Below are positions 6,594 to 13,219 of a DNA stretch of 13,219 nucleotides, one piece after another. Every line of letters begins with the position of its first letter. Positions within the stretch are counted from its first letter, which is position 1. The notes under the pieces were generated by a model. It did no database searches and was not told the origin of the DNA. It saw nothing but the letters and a program-made list of their open reading frames with translations. The stretch is from CBDVAK01 sp965371945 (lineage in GTDB: Bacteria; Pseudomonadota; Gammaproteobacteria; Competibacterales; JAHEDQ01), in assembly GCA_965371945.1 (NCBI GenBank), contig CBDVAK010000075.1, positions 1-13,219 of the forward strand, written 5' to 3'. The translations under genes were made by a program, and so were the position numbers.

Positions 6594-7970
6594 TCAGGCA
6601 TTTCCTGTCTGACCGGTTTCTTCAACATTACATATTAGCACGCCATTGGCGAGACGGGCTCTGATCCGTTCGCCCGGGGCCACTTGATCCGCCTGGGTCA
6701 CCAGCTTTGCGTCAGCTTCGCGAGTGATGACGGCGTAGCCGCGTTGCAAGGTCGACAGAGGGCTCACCGCGTCCAGTCCCCGGCCCGCAAGTTCCAGTCG
6801 TCGCGCGTGCTGGCCCTGAGCAGCGGTGAAGGCGTGCACCAGCCGGGCCTCCATCTCCCTATGGCGAGCGGACCATTGCTGAATACGACCTTGCGGTGAT
6901 ACCCGTTCGAGCCGGTGGGCCAGGGTCTGCAATCGACTCTCCGATCCCTGAGTGGTGAAGCGCCAGCCTCGCTGCAGGTTTTCACCCAGTGCACGCAAGC
7001 GTTCACGGTGGCGCAACAGTCGTTTTCCAGGATGCTGGGTATTGAGGTGACGTTCCAGCCAGTCCAGCGCCTGGGCTTGGTCGTGCAGGTACTTTCTGGT
7101 CGCGTTCCGCAATCGATGCTCCACGGCGGATACTGTTTGCAACCAGTGACGGCGGTCCGGAGTGATTAACTCCGCCGCGGCCGATGGCGTCGGTGCACGC
7201 AAATCGGCAACGAAATCGGCAATGGTGAAATCGGTCTCATGACCCACTCCCGTGACTACCGGCAACCTGGAGGCCGATATGGCGCGGGCGACGGATTCGT
7301 CGTTGAACGCCTGCAAATCCTCCAACGAGCCCCCGCCCCGAGTCAAAAGCAGGACATCGCACAAGCCGCTGTCGTTGGCTCTGCTGATGGCGGATACGAT
7401 CTCCGGAACTGCACGGGCGCCCTGGACGGTGACCGGAATCAGTAGCAGGGGAGTGGCCGGGCTGCGCCGCGCCGCGACCTGCAGGACGTCCCGGAGCGCT
7501 GCACCGGATGCCGAGGTGATCAATGCGGGGCGACGAGGAAATCGTGGGATAGTGGATTTCCGGCTTGCGGCGAACAACCCTTCCTGTTCCAGCCGCAGCT
7601 TCAGTTCCTCGAACGCCCTGCGCAGGTCACCTTCGCCGGCCGCTTCCATGCGTTCGGCGATCAACTGAAAATCACCCCGCGCCGTGTACAGGCTGATACG
7701 CCCACTGACGACCACCTGCTGCCCGTTCTGAGGTGTGAACCTCAGTAGTCTGCCACGGCCCCGGAACATCGCGCAGCGAATTTGGCTGCTGGTGTCCTTG
7801 AGCGAAAAGTACAAGTGCCCCGATGCCGGTCGGGCGAGATTGGATATCTCACCCTCGACACTCACTTGCGGGAAAGCGTCTTCCAGCAAGCCACGCACGA
7901 CGCGCGCCAGCCCGGACACGGTATAGATGCCCGTGGCCGGCGGTTTGGGTGTCTGGTCGGCGAAGATCAC
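6594..7970 (-). CDS. xseA: Exodeoxyribonuclease VII large subunit
   Basis: XseA is the catalytic subunit of exonuclease VII, which degrades single-stranded DNA from both ends in complex with several copies of XseB. The 458-residue length is normal. It has an N-terminal OB-fold (about 12-110, YTVSGLARVVRGLLEDAFPQVSVEGEISN is its start, with GHLYFSLKD at 51-59). The catalytic core follows, with RGGGSLEDLQAFND at 211-224, GVGHETDFTIADFVADLRAPTPSAAAE at about 241-267, then a long coiled-coil arm (about 275-400) and the C-terminal LQRGYAVI segment. The start is GTG at 7970; no upstream alternative exists before an in-frame TAA. Shine-Dalgarno is weak. It faces away from guaB, the arrangement known in Escherichia coli, but here a small exported-protein gene lies between. 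The partner xseB is not in the window. Confidence 0.96.
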   Translation of the reverse strand: MIFADQTPKPPATGIYTVSGLARVVRGLLEDAFPQVSVEGEISNLARPASGHLYFSLKDTSSQIRCAMFRGRGRLLRFTPQNGQQVVVSGRISLYTARGDFQLIAERMEAAGEGDLRRAFEELKLRLEQEGLFAASRKSTIPRFPRRPALITSASGAALRDVLQVAARRSPATPLLLIPVTVQGARAVPEIVSAISRANDSGLCDVLLLTRGGGSLEDLQAFNDESVARAISASRLPVVTGVGHETDFTIADFVADLRAPTPSAAAELITPDRRHWLQTVSAVEHRLRNATRKYLHDQAQALDWLERHLNTQHPGKRLLRHRERLRALGENLQRGWRFTTQGSESRLQTLAHRLERVSPQGRIQQWSARHREMEARLVHAFTAAQGQHARRLELAGRGLDAVSPLSTLQRGYAVITREADAKLVTQADQVAPGERIRARLANGVLICNVEETGQTGNA

Positions 7971-8020
7971 TCTGGTCTGGGGGTCGGTTTCGGCCCGATC
8001 TAATTACCGCGGCGCGTTGT

Positions 8021-8317
8021 TCAGAAGCGCGGCCCCGGGTTTGCTTCACGCTGGGACTGGGCAATCGCGGCCTCACCCTGGAAGCGGGCCTTTTCCGCCA
8101 GCGCCAGCGCGGCATCCATGTCGCCCCCTTCAGCCGCTTTCTTCGCCTGTTTGAGAATCTTGCTGCTGTCGCGCCACTGGAACCCGGTCGCACCGGCGGC
8201 ATTCAGTGTTTCCTGAGCGCTGCTGATCGCCTTGTCCACATCTTCCTGGGTCACCGCCATCACAGTGAAACTCAGGGATGAGAGGCTCAGCATGCTGATC
8301 AGGGCCAATTTCTTCAT
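8021..8317 (-). CDS. Small exported helical protein resembling SoxXA-binding protein
   Basis: A 98-residue protein with a signal peptide (MKKLALISMLSLSSLSFTVMA, cleavage near 21). The mature part is predicted to be a helical hairpin: VTQEDVDKAISSAQETLNAAG, then GFQWRDSSKILKQAKKAAEGGDMDAALALAEKARFQGEAAIAQ. The G-x-x-W-R-D-x-x-K pattern followed by an A/E/K-rich helix and A-x-x-Q repeats resembles the SoxXA-binding protein (SAXB, SoxK) family, which helps the SoxXA cytochrome in thiosulfate oxidation. No cysteines or haem motifs are present. The ATG at 8317 is chosen because AGGAGG lies nine bases before it; the ATG at 8326 directly abuts the same site, and the long frame from 8431 has no support. 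Lies 50 bases before xseA and could be co-transcribed. Other small alanine-rich tandem-helix periplasmic proteins look similar, so the family call is tentative; expression from this locus is not. Confidence 0.6.
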   Translation of the reverse strand: MKKLALISMLSLSSLSFTVMAVTQEDVDKAISSAQETLNAAGATGFQWRDSSKILKQAKKAAEGGDMDAALALAEKARFQGEAAIAQSQREANPGPRF

Positions 8318-8529
8318 GGTTTTCATCCTCCTGTCACGACCGCGTCGGTGCGCGGTGATACCGGCTGTTCCCCGGCGCATCATTCGCAGGCCCTGCCGGC
8401 ATGCGTATGATCGCGGCGGATTCGCAAACATCCGGCTTGTTGGTTGTTGGCTGCGTGGATAAAATAAAGAGTTTTACCGATGCGCGTCAAACTGCTGTTG
8501 CCATCTGCTGCTCCGGAGTTCCCCACATC
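8318..8529. other. Divergent control region between the small exported protein and guaB
   Basis: A 212-base region without a convincing gene. It holds the AGGAGG of the leftward gene (8327-8332) and the proposed guaB promoter. No clear leftward promoter or purine-repressor-like site was found by eye. Confidence 0.6.
8437..8465 (+). promoter_or_regulatory. Likely sigma-70 promoter of guaB
   Basis: TTGTTG (8437-8442) and TAAAAT (8460-8465) are separated by 17 bases. The -10 matches five of six consensus bases, the -35 three. Transcription would start near 8472, giving a leader of about 58 bases before the guaB ATG. Confidence 0.45.
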
Positions 8530-10002
8530 ATGCTGCGAATCGTACAGGAAGCCCTCACCTTCGACGACGTATTGTTGCTGCCTGCGCACTCCACGGTGTT
8601 GCCCCGGGATGTCGACCTTCGCACCCGGTTGACCCGGGACATTCAGCTCAACATCCCGTTGCTGTCCGCGGCGATGGACACGGTTACCGAGTCCCGCATG
8701 GCGATCGCGCTGGCCCAGGAGGGGGGCATCGGCATTATCCACAAGAGTTTCAGTGCCGAGCAGCAGGCCCGTGAGGTTCGGAATGTCAAGAAGTTCGAGG
8801 CGGGTGTCATCAGAGATCCGTTCACCGTTGGTCCGGACACCAGTATTCGTGAGCTGCGGCAACTCACCACCGCGCACGGCATCTCGGGAGTGCCGGTGGT
8901 GGAAGGTGAGAGCCTGGTAGGGATCGTCACCAATCGTGATGTCCGCTTCGAGTCCTGGCTCGATCAGCCGGTGCGCAACGTGATGACATCGCGCGACCGA
9001 TTGGTCACGGTCGGTGAGGGCGCCGATCGCGAGGAGGTGTTGTCGCTGCTGCAACGGCATCGGATCGAGAAAGTGCTGGTGGTCAACGACCGCTTCGAGT
9101 TGCGGGGCATGATTACCGTCAAGGACATCCAGAAAGCAACCGCCTATCCCAATGCCTGCAAGGATGAACTGCAACGTCTGCGGGTGGGTGCCGCGGTGGG
9201 AACCGGCAGCGACACCGATGAACGGGTTGCCGCGCTGGTCGAAGCGGGCGTGGATGTGATCGTGGTCGACACCGCGCACGGACATTCTCAGGGCGTGATC
9301 GACAGGGTGAGGGCGATCCGGGCTGCGTACCCGGATCAGCAACTCATCGGTGGCAATATTGCCACCGGTGACGCTGCGCGCGACCTGGTCGAAGCCGGTA
9401 TCGACGGGGTCAAAGTGGGGATCGGACCCGGATCGATCTGCACTACCCGGATGGTGGCCGGGGTCGGGATGCCGCAGATCACTGCGGTCGCCAATGTCGC
9501 CGACGCACTGCAGGGCACCGGTGTGCCGTTAATCGCCGACGGTGGCGTGCGCTATTCCGGCGATATCGCCAAAGCGGTGGCAGCCGGTGCATTTTCGGTG
9601 ATGATGGGTGGACTGTTTGCCGGAACCGACGAAGCGCCGGGCGAAGTCGAGCTCTATCAGGGCCGTTCCTACAAGTCTTACCGCGGGATGGGGTCGTTGG
9701 CAGCCATGTCCGGCCAGAACGGATCCAGCGACCGTTATTTCCAGGATGAAACCGATGAAGTGGAGAAACTGGTGCCGGAGGGGATCGAGGGCCGAGTGCC
9801 CCACAAGGGCTCCGTGGTCGCGGTTATGCACCAGTTGCTGGGCGGGCTGCGCTCCAGTATGGGCTACGTCGGTGCGGCGGCGATGGACGAGATGCGCACC
9901 CGCCCCGGGTTCGTACGCATCACCGGCGCCGGGGTGCGCGAGAGCCATGTCCATGATGTCACCATTACCAAGGAAGCGCCCAACTACCGTGTCGAGGGTT
10001 AG
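8530..10002 (+). CDS. guaB: Inosine-5'-monophosphate dehydrogenase
   Basis: GuaB oxidises IMP to XMP with NAD, the committed step of guanine nucleotide synthesis, in the cytoplasm as a tetramer or octamer. The 490-residue product is of usual length. The TIM-barrel catalytic domain is split by a CBS pair (about 93-205) that in other bacteria tunes activity with ATP and GTP. Visible signatures are LTFDDVLLLPA near the start, AAMDTVTESRMAIALAQEGGIGIIHK (47-72), the catalytic loop GIGPGSICTTR with C304, DGGVRYSGDIAKA and the flap YKSYRGMGSLAAM plus QNGSSDRYFQ. The ATG at 8530 matches the family start MLRIVQEALTF; a longer frame from 8401 extends through the promoter. GGAG lies 11 bases before the ATG. 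guaA follows after 87 bases on the same strand and is probably co-transcribed. Confidence 0.97.
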   Translation: MLRIVQEALTFDDVLLLPAHSTVLPRDVDLRTRLTRDIQLNIPLLSAAMDTVTESRMAIALAQEGGIGIIHKSFSAEQQAREVRNVKKFEAGVIRDPFTVGPDTSIRELRQLTTAHGISGVPVVEGESLVGIVTNRDVRFESWLDQPVRNVMTSRDRLVTVGEGADREEVLSLLQRHRIEKVLVVNDRFELRGMITVKDIQKATAYPNACKDELQRLRVGAAVGTGSDTDERVAALVEAGVDVIVVDTAHGHSQGVIDRVRAIRAAYPDQQLIGGNIATGDAARDLVEAGIDGVKVGIGPGSICTTRMVAGVGMPQITAVANVADALQGTGVPLIADGGVRYSGDIAKAVAAGAFSVMMGGLFAGTDEAPGEVELYQGRSYKSYRGMGSLAAMSGQNGSSDRYFQDETDEVEKLVPEGIEGRVPHKGSVVAVMHQLLGGLRSSMGYVGAAAMDEMRTRPGFVRITGAGVRESHVHDVTITKEAPNYRVEG

Positions 10003-10020
10003 TAGCTTGTCGGGTCCAGG

Positions 10021-10036
10021 GCCGCTCTATAGCGGC
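10021..10036 (+). other. Small perfect hairpin between guaB and guaA
   Basis: GCCGCT and AGCGGC flank a CTAT loop 18 bases after the guaB stop. There is no T-run. It may protect or process the guaB-guaA message. A second short dyad, ATACC-GGAT-GGTAT, follows at 10038-10051. Confidence 0.35.
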
Positions 10037-10089
10037 GATACCGGATGGTATATGGAACGCAGCGGTGCGCGGTCCGTGTCAGGTTCTAT

Positions 10090-11670
10090 ATGAATACCCA
10101 CGACATCCATGCCCGAAAGATCCTGATTCTGGATTTTGGCTCCCAGTACACCCAGTTGATTGCCCGGCGGGTTCGTGAACTTGGCGTTTACAGCGAGATC
10201 CTGCCCTACGATATCGATGACGCCGAACTGGTCGGGTCGGCAGCCGATGGGGTGATCCTGTCCGGTGGCCCGGAATCCGCGGCCGAACACAGCGCCCCGT
10301 CAGCGCCCGACGCGGTTTACAAACTGGGTGTCCCGGTGCTTGGTATCTGCTACGGCATGCAGACCATGGCGGCCCAACTTGGCGGCGGGGTGGAGCCGTC
10401 TTCACGCAAGGAGTTCGGTTATGCCCGGGTGCGCGCCCGTGGCCATACCCGTTTGCTGCGGGACATCGAAGATCACACCAGTCCCGAGGGCTATGGCTTG
10501 CTGGACGTGTGGATGAGCCATGGAGACCGGGTTACGCAGTTGCCGCCGGGATTTAAACTGATGGCCAGCAGCGACAGCGCGCCGCTGGCGGGGATGGCCG
10601 ACGAGAGCCGAAATTTCTACGGCCTGCAGTTTCACCCCGAGGTGACTCACACGCTACAGGGAAAACGAATCCTGCAGCGTTTCGTTTGCGATATCTGTGG
10701 GTGCGAGCCGTTGTGGGCCACCGGTCACATCATTGACGATATCGTCGCGTCAGTGCGCCAGCAGGTGGGCGATGATGAGGTGATCCTGGGGCTTTCCGGC
10801 GGGGTGGATTCTTCCGTGGTTGCGGCGTTGTTGCACCGGGCCATCGGTGAGCAGCTGACCTGTGTGTTTGTTGACACCGGTTTGCTCAGACTTGATGAAG
10901 GCGATCAAGTCATGGCCACCTTTGCCAGGCATATGGGGGTGCGGGTTGTTCGTGTGGATGCCGAACAACGTTTTCTGGATACCCTGCGCGGCGTCACCGA
11001 CCCGGAGCGCAAACGCAAGTTGATCGGCGGCCTGTTCATCGAGGTGTTCGATCAGCAGGCGGCAAAATTGGGCGCCGCCCGCTGGCTGGCGCAGGGCACC
11101 ATCTACCCCGATGTGATTGAGTCCGCCGGGGCGCGGACCGGCAAGGCGCGGGTCATCAAGTCGCATCACAATGTTGGTGGCTTGCCCAAAACCATGAAGA
11201 TGGGCCTGGTCGAACCGCTGCGCGAGTTGTTCAAGGATGAGGTACGCGCGTTGGGTGTGGAATTGGGGCTGCCCTACGACATGGTTTACCGGCACCCCTT
11301 CCCGGGTCCCGGCCTGGGGGTCAGAATCCTCGGCGAGGTTTGCAAGGAATACGCGGATCTGTTGCGTCAGGCGGACCATATATTCATCGAATTGCTGCAC
11401 ACTCACAAACTGTACGACAAGGTCAGCCAGGCATTTGCCGTATTTCTACCGATCAAGTCCGTGGGGGTGACGGGAGATGGCCGACGCTATCAGCACGTGA
11501 TCGCCCTGCGGGCGGTTGAAACGGTCGATTTCATGACCGCGCGCTGGGCCCGGCTGCCCTACGATTTGCTGGATGAGGCCGCGCGGCGCATCATCAACGA
11601 AGTCGAGGGTGTGTCCCGGGTCACCTATGACATCTCCGGAAAGCCCCCGGCCACCATCGAGTGGGAGTGA
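10090..11670 (+). CDS. guaA: GMP synthase (glutamine-hydrolysing)
   Basis: GuaA converts XMP to GMP using ATP and ammonia released from glutamine, the second step after GuaB. At 526 residues it is the normal size (525 in Escherichia coli). The class I glutamine amidotransferase domain (about 9-200) has catalytic C87 in LGICYGMQ, with H182 and E184 in QFHPEVTHT. The ATP-pyrophosphatase domain begins with the PP-loop LGLSGGVDSS at 233-242. The C-terminal dimerisation domain holds VGVTGDGRRY and ends with the invariant-looking PATIEWE. The ATG at 10090 gives the family start DIHARKILILDFGSQYTQLIARRVRE; AGG lies six bases upstream. A longer frame from 10045 adds residues with no family support. 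Intergenic distance and orientation suggest an operon with guaB. Confidence 0.97.
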   Translation: MNTHDIHARKILILDFGSQYTQLIARRVRELGVYSEILPYDIDDAELVGSAADGVILSGGPESAAEHSAPSAPDAVYKLGVPVLGICYGMQTMAAQLGGGVEPSSRKEFGYARVRARGHTRLLRDIEDHTSPEGYGLLDVWMSHGDRVTQLPPGFKLMASSDSAPLAGMADESRNFYGLQFHPEVTHTLQGKRILQRFVCDICGCEPLWATGHIIDDIVASVRQQVGDDEVILGLSGGVDSSVVAALLHRAIGEQLTCVFVDTGLLRLDEGDQVMATFARHMGVRVVRVDAEQRFLDTLRGVTDPERKRKLIGGLFIEVFDQQAAKLGAARWLAQGTIYPDVIESAGARTGKARVIKSHHNVGGLPKTMKMGLVEPLRELFKDEVRALGVELGLPYDMVYRHPFPGPGLGVRILGEVCKEYADLLRQADHIFIELLHTHKLYDKVSQAFAVFLPIKSVGVTGDGRRYQHVIALRAVETVDFMTARWARLPYDLLDEAARRIINEVEGVSRVTYDISGKPPATIEWE

Positions 11671-11842
11671 CCTGGCAACAGCAGGTAATGGCTGGCAACG
11701 ACTAGCCTGTCGGCAAACAAGCGGGAGCTTGCTTGATTCCTATTTCATCATTCCCTTGGCCTGCGAAGGGGCTGGAGCTACGCTAATAGTGGAAATCTGC
11801 TCAAGGGGTTGAAGTGGGGCTGACCTCTGCGCCAGGATGGAG
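11671..11842. other. Intergenic region after guaA
   Basis: No gene was found here. The direct repeat CTGGCAAC occurs at about 11672 and 11692. Codons of the short frames on either strand look random. The control region of the fic gene begins at 11843. Confidence 0.5.
11718..11731 (+). terminator. Weak hairpin, possible end of the guaBA transcript
   Basis: CAAGC-GGGA-GCTTG is a five-base stem with a GNRA tetraloop, 47 bases after the guaA stop. Downstream bases are only mildly T-rich (GATTCCTATTTC). A weak or Rho-assisted terminator at best. Confidence 0.25.
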
Positions 11843-11897
11843 TGGCGTGATTATGGCTCATTTTCACGCCATAAAAACGTAAAAACTGGCGTGAAAA
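11843..11897 (+). promoter_or_regulatory. Three half-sites forming a likely operator of fic
   Basis: The octamer TGGCGTGA occurs at 11843-11850 and 11887-11894, and inverted as TCACGCCA at 11864-11871. The second and third copies extend to a perfect 11-bp inverted repeat, TTTTCACGCCA (11861-11871) and TGGCGTGAAAA (11887-11897), with a 15-base A/T-rich spacer. The right arm ends five bases before the -10 box, so a bound protein would block RNA polymerase. The arms lie upstream of the predicted transcript, so this acts as DNA rather than RNA. Confidence 0.6.
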
Positions 11898-11908
11898 AAG
11901 GCTATAAT
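11880..11908 (+). promoter_or_regulatory. Promoter of fic, predicted leaderless
   Basis: A perfect TATAAT lies at 11903-11908, followed by six bases and the ATG at 11915, so transcription should begin at or next to the start codon. No good -35 is present at 16-18 bases upstream (A-rich sequence only). The only purine-rich stretch, AAAAGG, is 13 bases from the ATG and thus unlikely to serve as a ribosome site. Confidence 0.6.
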
Positions 11909-11914
11909 CGCGCC

Positions 11915-13060
11915 ATGAAATGGATATGGCAACAATCTGACTGGCCTGCCTTCCGCTACGACAAGCGAATGCTTGAAAGCCAGGACAATGAGTTTCGCAT
12001 CAATTCAGAGCGCCTGACGGGCCGCTTTGAGGCCCTGCCGATGGCGTATCAGGAAGATGCCACGATAGATTTGATGCTTTCCGAGGCCATCAAAACCAGC
12101 GCCATTGAGGGAGAGGATCTGGACCGGCAATCGGTCAGATCGTCTCTGCTCTCGTTGATCAGATCAGATACACTCCCGGACGTATCAGACCAGAAAGCGG
12201 CGGGGGCCGCTTCGCTACTGGTGGATGTTCGCAGGCACTGGCAAGTACCCCTGACACATGATCTGCTAGGTAGGTGGCAATCGATGGCTGTCCCTGAGCA
12301 GCGCTACACGTCTGTTCTGCGTGGCGCATACCGAAATGATTCCTCGCCAATGCAGATCGTGAGTGGGCCCTACGGGCGGGAAAAGGTTCACTATGAAGCG
12401 CCGCCAGCGAAACAGGTGCCTGTCGAAATGGCGAGGTTTATCGATTGGTACAATCAGAGCAGCCCCTTGAGCGGAGGCCAAAAGATACCGGGGATTGCCA
12501 GAGCCGGTATTGCACATCTGTGGTTTGAATTGATCCATCCCTTCGATGACGGTAACGGGCGAGTCGGCAGAGCGATCGCTGACCATGCGCTTTCCCGGTT
12601 TCTCGGATATCCGACCACGGCTTGCCTTGCCACCGCGATAGAGAGTGACAAGAAATCCTATTATCTGCAGTTGGAGAAGGCGAGCCGTGGAAGCCTGGAT
12701 ATCAACGCCTGGCTGGATTATTTTTCCGACACGGTGAACGAGGCGCAGGAAATCGCAAGGGAAGAAGTGGATTTTGTATTGGCAAAGACTCGTTTCTATG
12801 AGACCTATGGTGACCAGCTGAATAATCGACAAGCCAGGATGGCGTCGCGGGTGTTCGCTGAAGGCCGCAAAGGCTTTGAAGGTGGGATAACGACCAAAAA
12901 GTATGAAGCGATAACCAAGTGTCCCAACAGAACGGCCAGTCGTGATCTTTCAGACCTGGTTGCCAAGGGAATCATCATCCCTCTACCGGGTGGCGGTAGA
13001 ACAACCCGTTATGAGTTGACGGTAGTCGAACCGGGTGGGTTTGGCTTAAGGACGAGTTGA
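11915..13060 (+). CDS. Fic-domain protein with DUF4172 N-terminus (probable AMP transferase)
   Basis: Fic proteins usually transfer AMP from ATP to hydroxyl side chains of target proteins. This 381-residue protein starts with the DUF4172 signature MKWIWQQSDWPAFRYD. It carries an inhibitory helix motif, TSAIEG at 61-66 (T-x-x-x-E-G with E65), upstream of the Fic core, as in class II Fic enzymes. The catalytic motif HPFDDGNGRVGR at 208-219 is intact with H208, and a flap-like KVHYEAPPA is at 157-165. The C-terminus (about 300-372) looks like a winged helix: TTKKYEAITKCPNRTASRDLSDLVAKGII then GGGRTTRYEL, so DNA binding and autoregulation through the upstream half-sites are plausible. The ATG at 11915 is preferred over a longer frame at 11837, which has no family match and crosses the promoter. 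No antitoxin gene is adjacent; inhibition would be intramolecular. One sampled 60-base line is 53% GC against 72% in guaA, hinting at transfer. Confidence 0.9.
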   Translation: MKWIWQQSDWPAFRYDKRMLESQDNEFRINSERLTGRFEALPMAYQEDATIDLMLSEAIKTSAIEGEDLDRQSVRSSLLSLIRSDTLPDVSDQKAAGAASLLVDVRRHWQVPLTHDLLGRWQSMAVPEQRYTSVLRGAYRNDSSPMQIVSGPYGREKVHYEAPPAKQVPVEMARFIDWYNQSSPLSGGQKIPGIARAGIAHLWFELIHPFDDGNGRVGRAIADHALSRFLGYPTTACLATAIESDKKSYYLQLEKASRGSLDINAWLDYFSDTVNEAQEIAREEVDFVLAKTRFYETYGDQLNNRQARMASRVFAEGRKGFEGGITTKKYEAITKCPNRTASRDLSDLVAKGIIIPLPGGGRTTRYELTVVEPGGFGLRTS

Positions 13061-13139
13061 TTTGTCGTGGTCGAATTGTAACGTATTGGCACATCCGTGG
13101 TGATTAGCAACACTACTGAACATGCAGGGCTGTTCAATG
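13061..13139. other. Short gap between fic and the right-edge partial gene
   Basis: No gene, promoter or clear terminator was found. The two flanking genes converge here. The sequence is less GC-rich than the housekeeping region. Confidence 0.4.
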
Positions 13140-13217
13140 CTACAGCCCCTCATAGGCCAGCACCCTGTCGAGACTCAGCGCATTGTCGTATAGGCCCAGG
13201 CTGATGTTCTCTACTCG
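13140..13217 (-). CDS. Possible 3' end of an unidentified gene, cut by the window
   Basis: On the minus strand one frame is open from the right edge to a TAG at 13140-13142 and reads RVENISLGLYDNALSLDRV and six further residues, LAYEGL. The composition looks like a real protein C-terminus: no rare-residue clusters and a plausible amphipathic helix. The other two minus frames hit stops within the same stretch. I do not recognise the family; 25 residues are too few. A mobile-element gene would fit the accessory setting but is not shown. Confidence 0.35.
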   Translation of the reverse strand, partial: RVENISLGLYDNALSLDRVLAYEGL

Positions 13218-13219
13218 AT

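Noticed and set aside
6155..6664. 169-codon plus-strand frame across the rhodanese and acidic-protein genes
   Set aside because: Overlaps two minus-strand genes that have signal peptides and good ribosome sites; composition is irregular.
8480..8530. ATG at 8480 opening a short frame in the guaB leader
   Set aside because: It runs out of frame into guaB, becomes Cys/Pro-rich and lacks a ribosome site.
8380..9342. 320-codon minus-strand frame opposite guaB
   Set aside because: Antisense to a conserved enzyme; His/Arg/Gln-rich composition typical of a reversed GC-rich gene.
10750..11406. 218-codon minus-strand frame opposite guaA
   Set aside because: Antisense shadow of the ATP-pyrophosphatase domain with no domain signature.
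11861..11897. The 11-bp inverted repeat as a terminator for guaA
   Set aside because: The right arm is followed by A residues on the plus strand and the left arm has no T-run on the minus strand, so an operator fits better.
1..13219. tRNA, rRNA, CRISPR array, riboswitch or complete insertion sequence
   Set aside because: No cloverleaf, repeated spacer pattern, terminal inverted repeats with transposase or aptamer-like leader was seen by eye; a covariance-model search was not possible.

Overview
The window looks like ordinary chromosome from a GC-rich gammaproteobacterium, with one accessory-looking locus at the right end. Three things point to the organism. There is a CbrX-CbrA-CbrB type sensor system. 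The xseA gene lies next to a convergent-facing-away guaB-guaA pair, the arrangement known from enterobacteria and relatives. Several small exported proteins, including one resembling the SoxXA-binding protein and one periplasmic rhodanese, hint at a sulfur-oxidising lineage (Chromatiales-like). The lineage is an inference; no rRNA or other marker is present.

Positions 1-8317 are a colinear minus-strand block. In transcription order it holds a small exported helical protein (SoxXA-binding-like), xseA, a small exported protein with an acidic tail, a periplasmic rhodanese, gluQ (glutamyl-queuosine tRNA(Asp) synthetase), a 68-residue membrane protein (cbrX-like), the transporter-fused histidine kinase cbrA, and the sigma-54 activator cbrB. 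Gaps are short (28-73 bases with the longest plausible starts) and cbrX/cbrA and cbrA/cbrB overlap, so the last three at least must be one operon. CbrA probably links a solute-symporter-like membrane domain to phosphorylation of CbrB, which would activate sigma-54 promoters controlling carbon and nitrogen use.

Positions 8530-11670 on the plus strand are guaB and guaA, the two-step branch from IMP to GMP, with a likely promoter just upstream of guaB. Positions 8318-8529 are the divergent control region between the two blocks.

Positions 11671-11914 hold no gene. They hold a weak hairpin after guaA and a compact promoter with three copies of an 8-base half-site. This promoter drives a Fic-domain protein (DUF4172 type, 11915-13060) whose -10 box lies six bases before the ATG, which predicts a leaderless mRNA. 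The last 80 bases carry the possible 3' end of an unidentified minus-strand gene.

No tRNA, rRNA, CRISPR array, complete insertion sequence or phage gene was seen. No clearly new multi-gene system is visible. The points most worth a second look are the Fic control region, the exported small proteins, the start codon of gluQ inside a perfect hairpin, and the cbrX-cbrA coupling.
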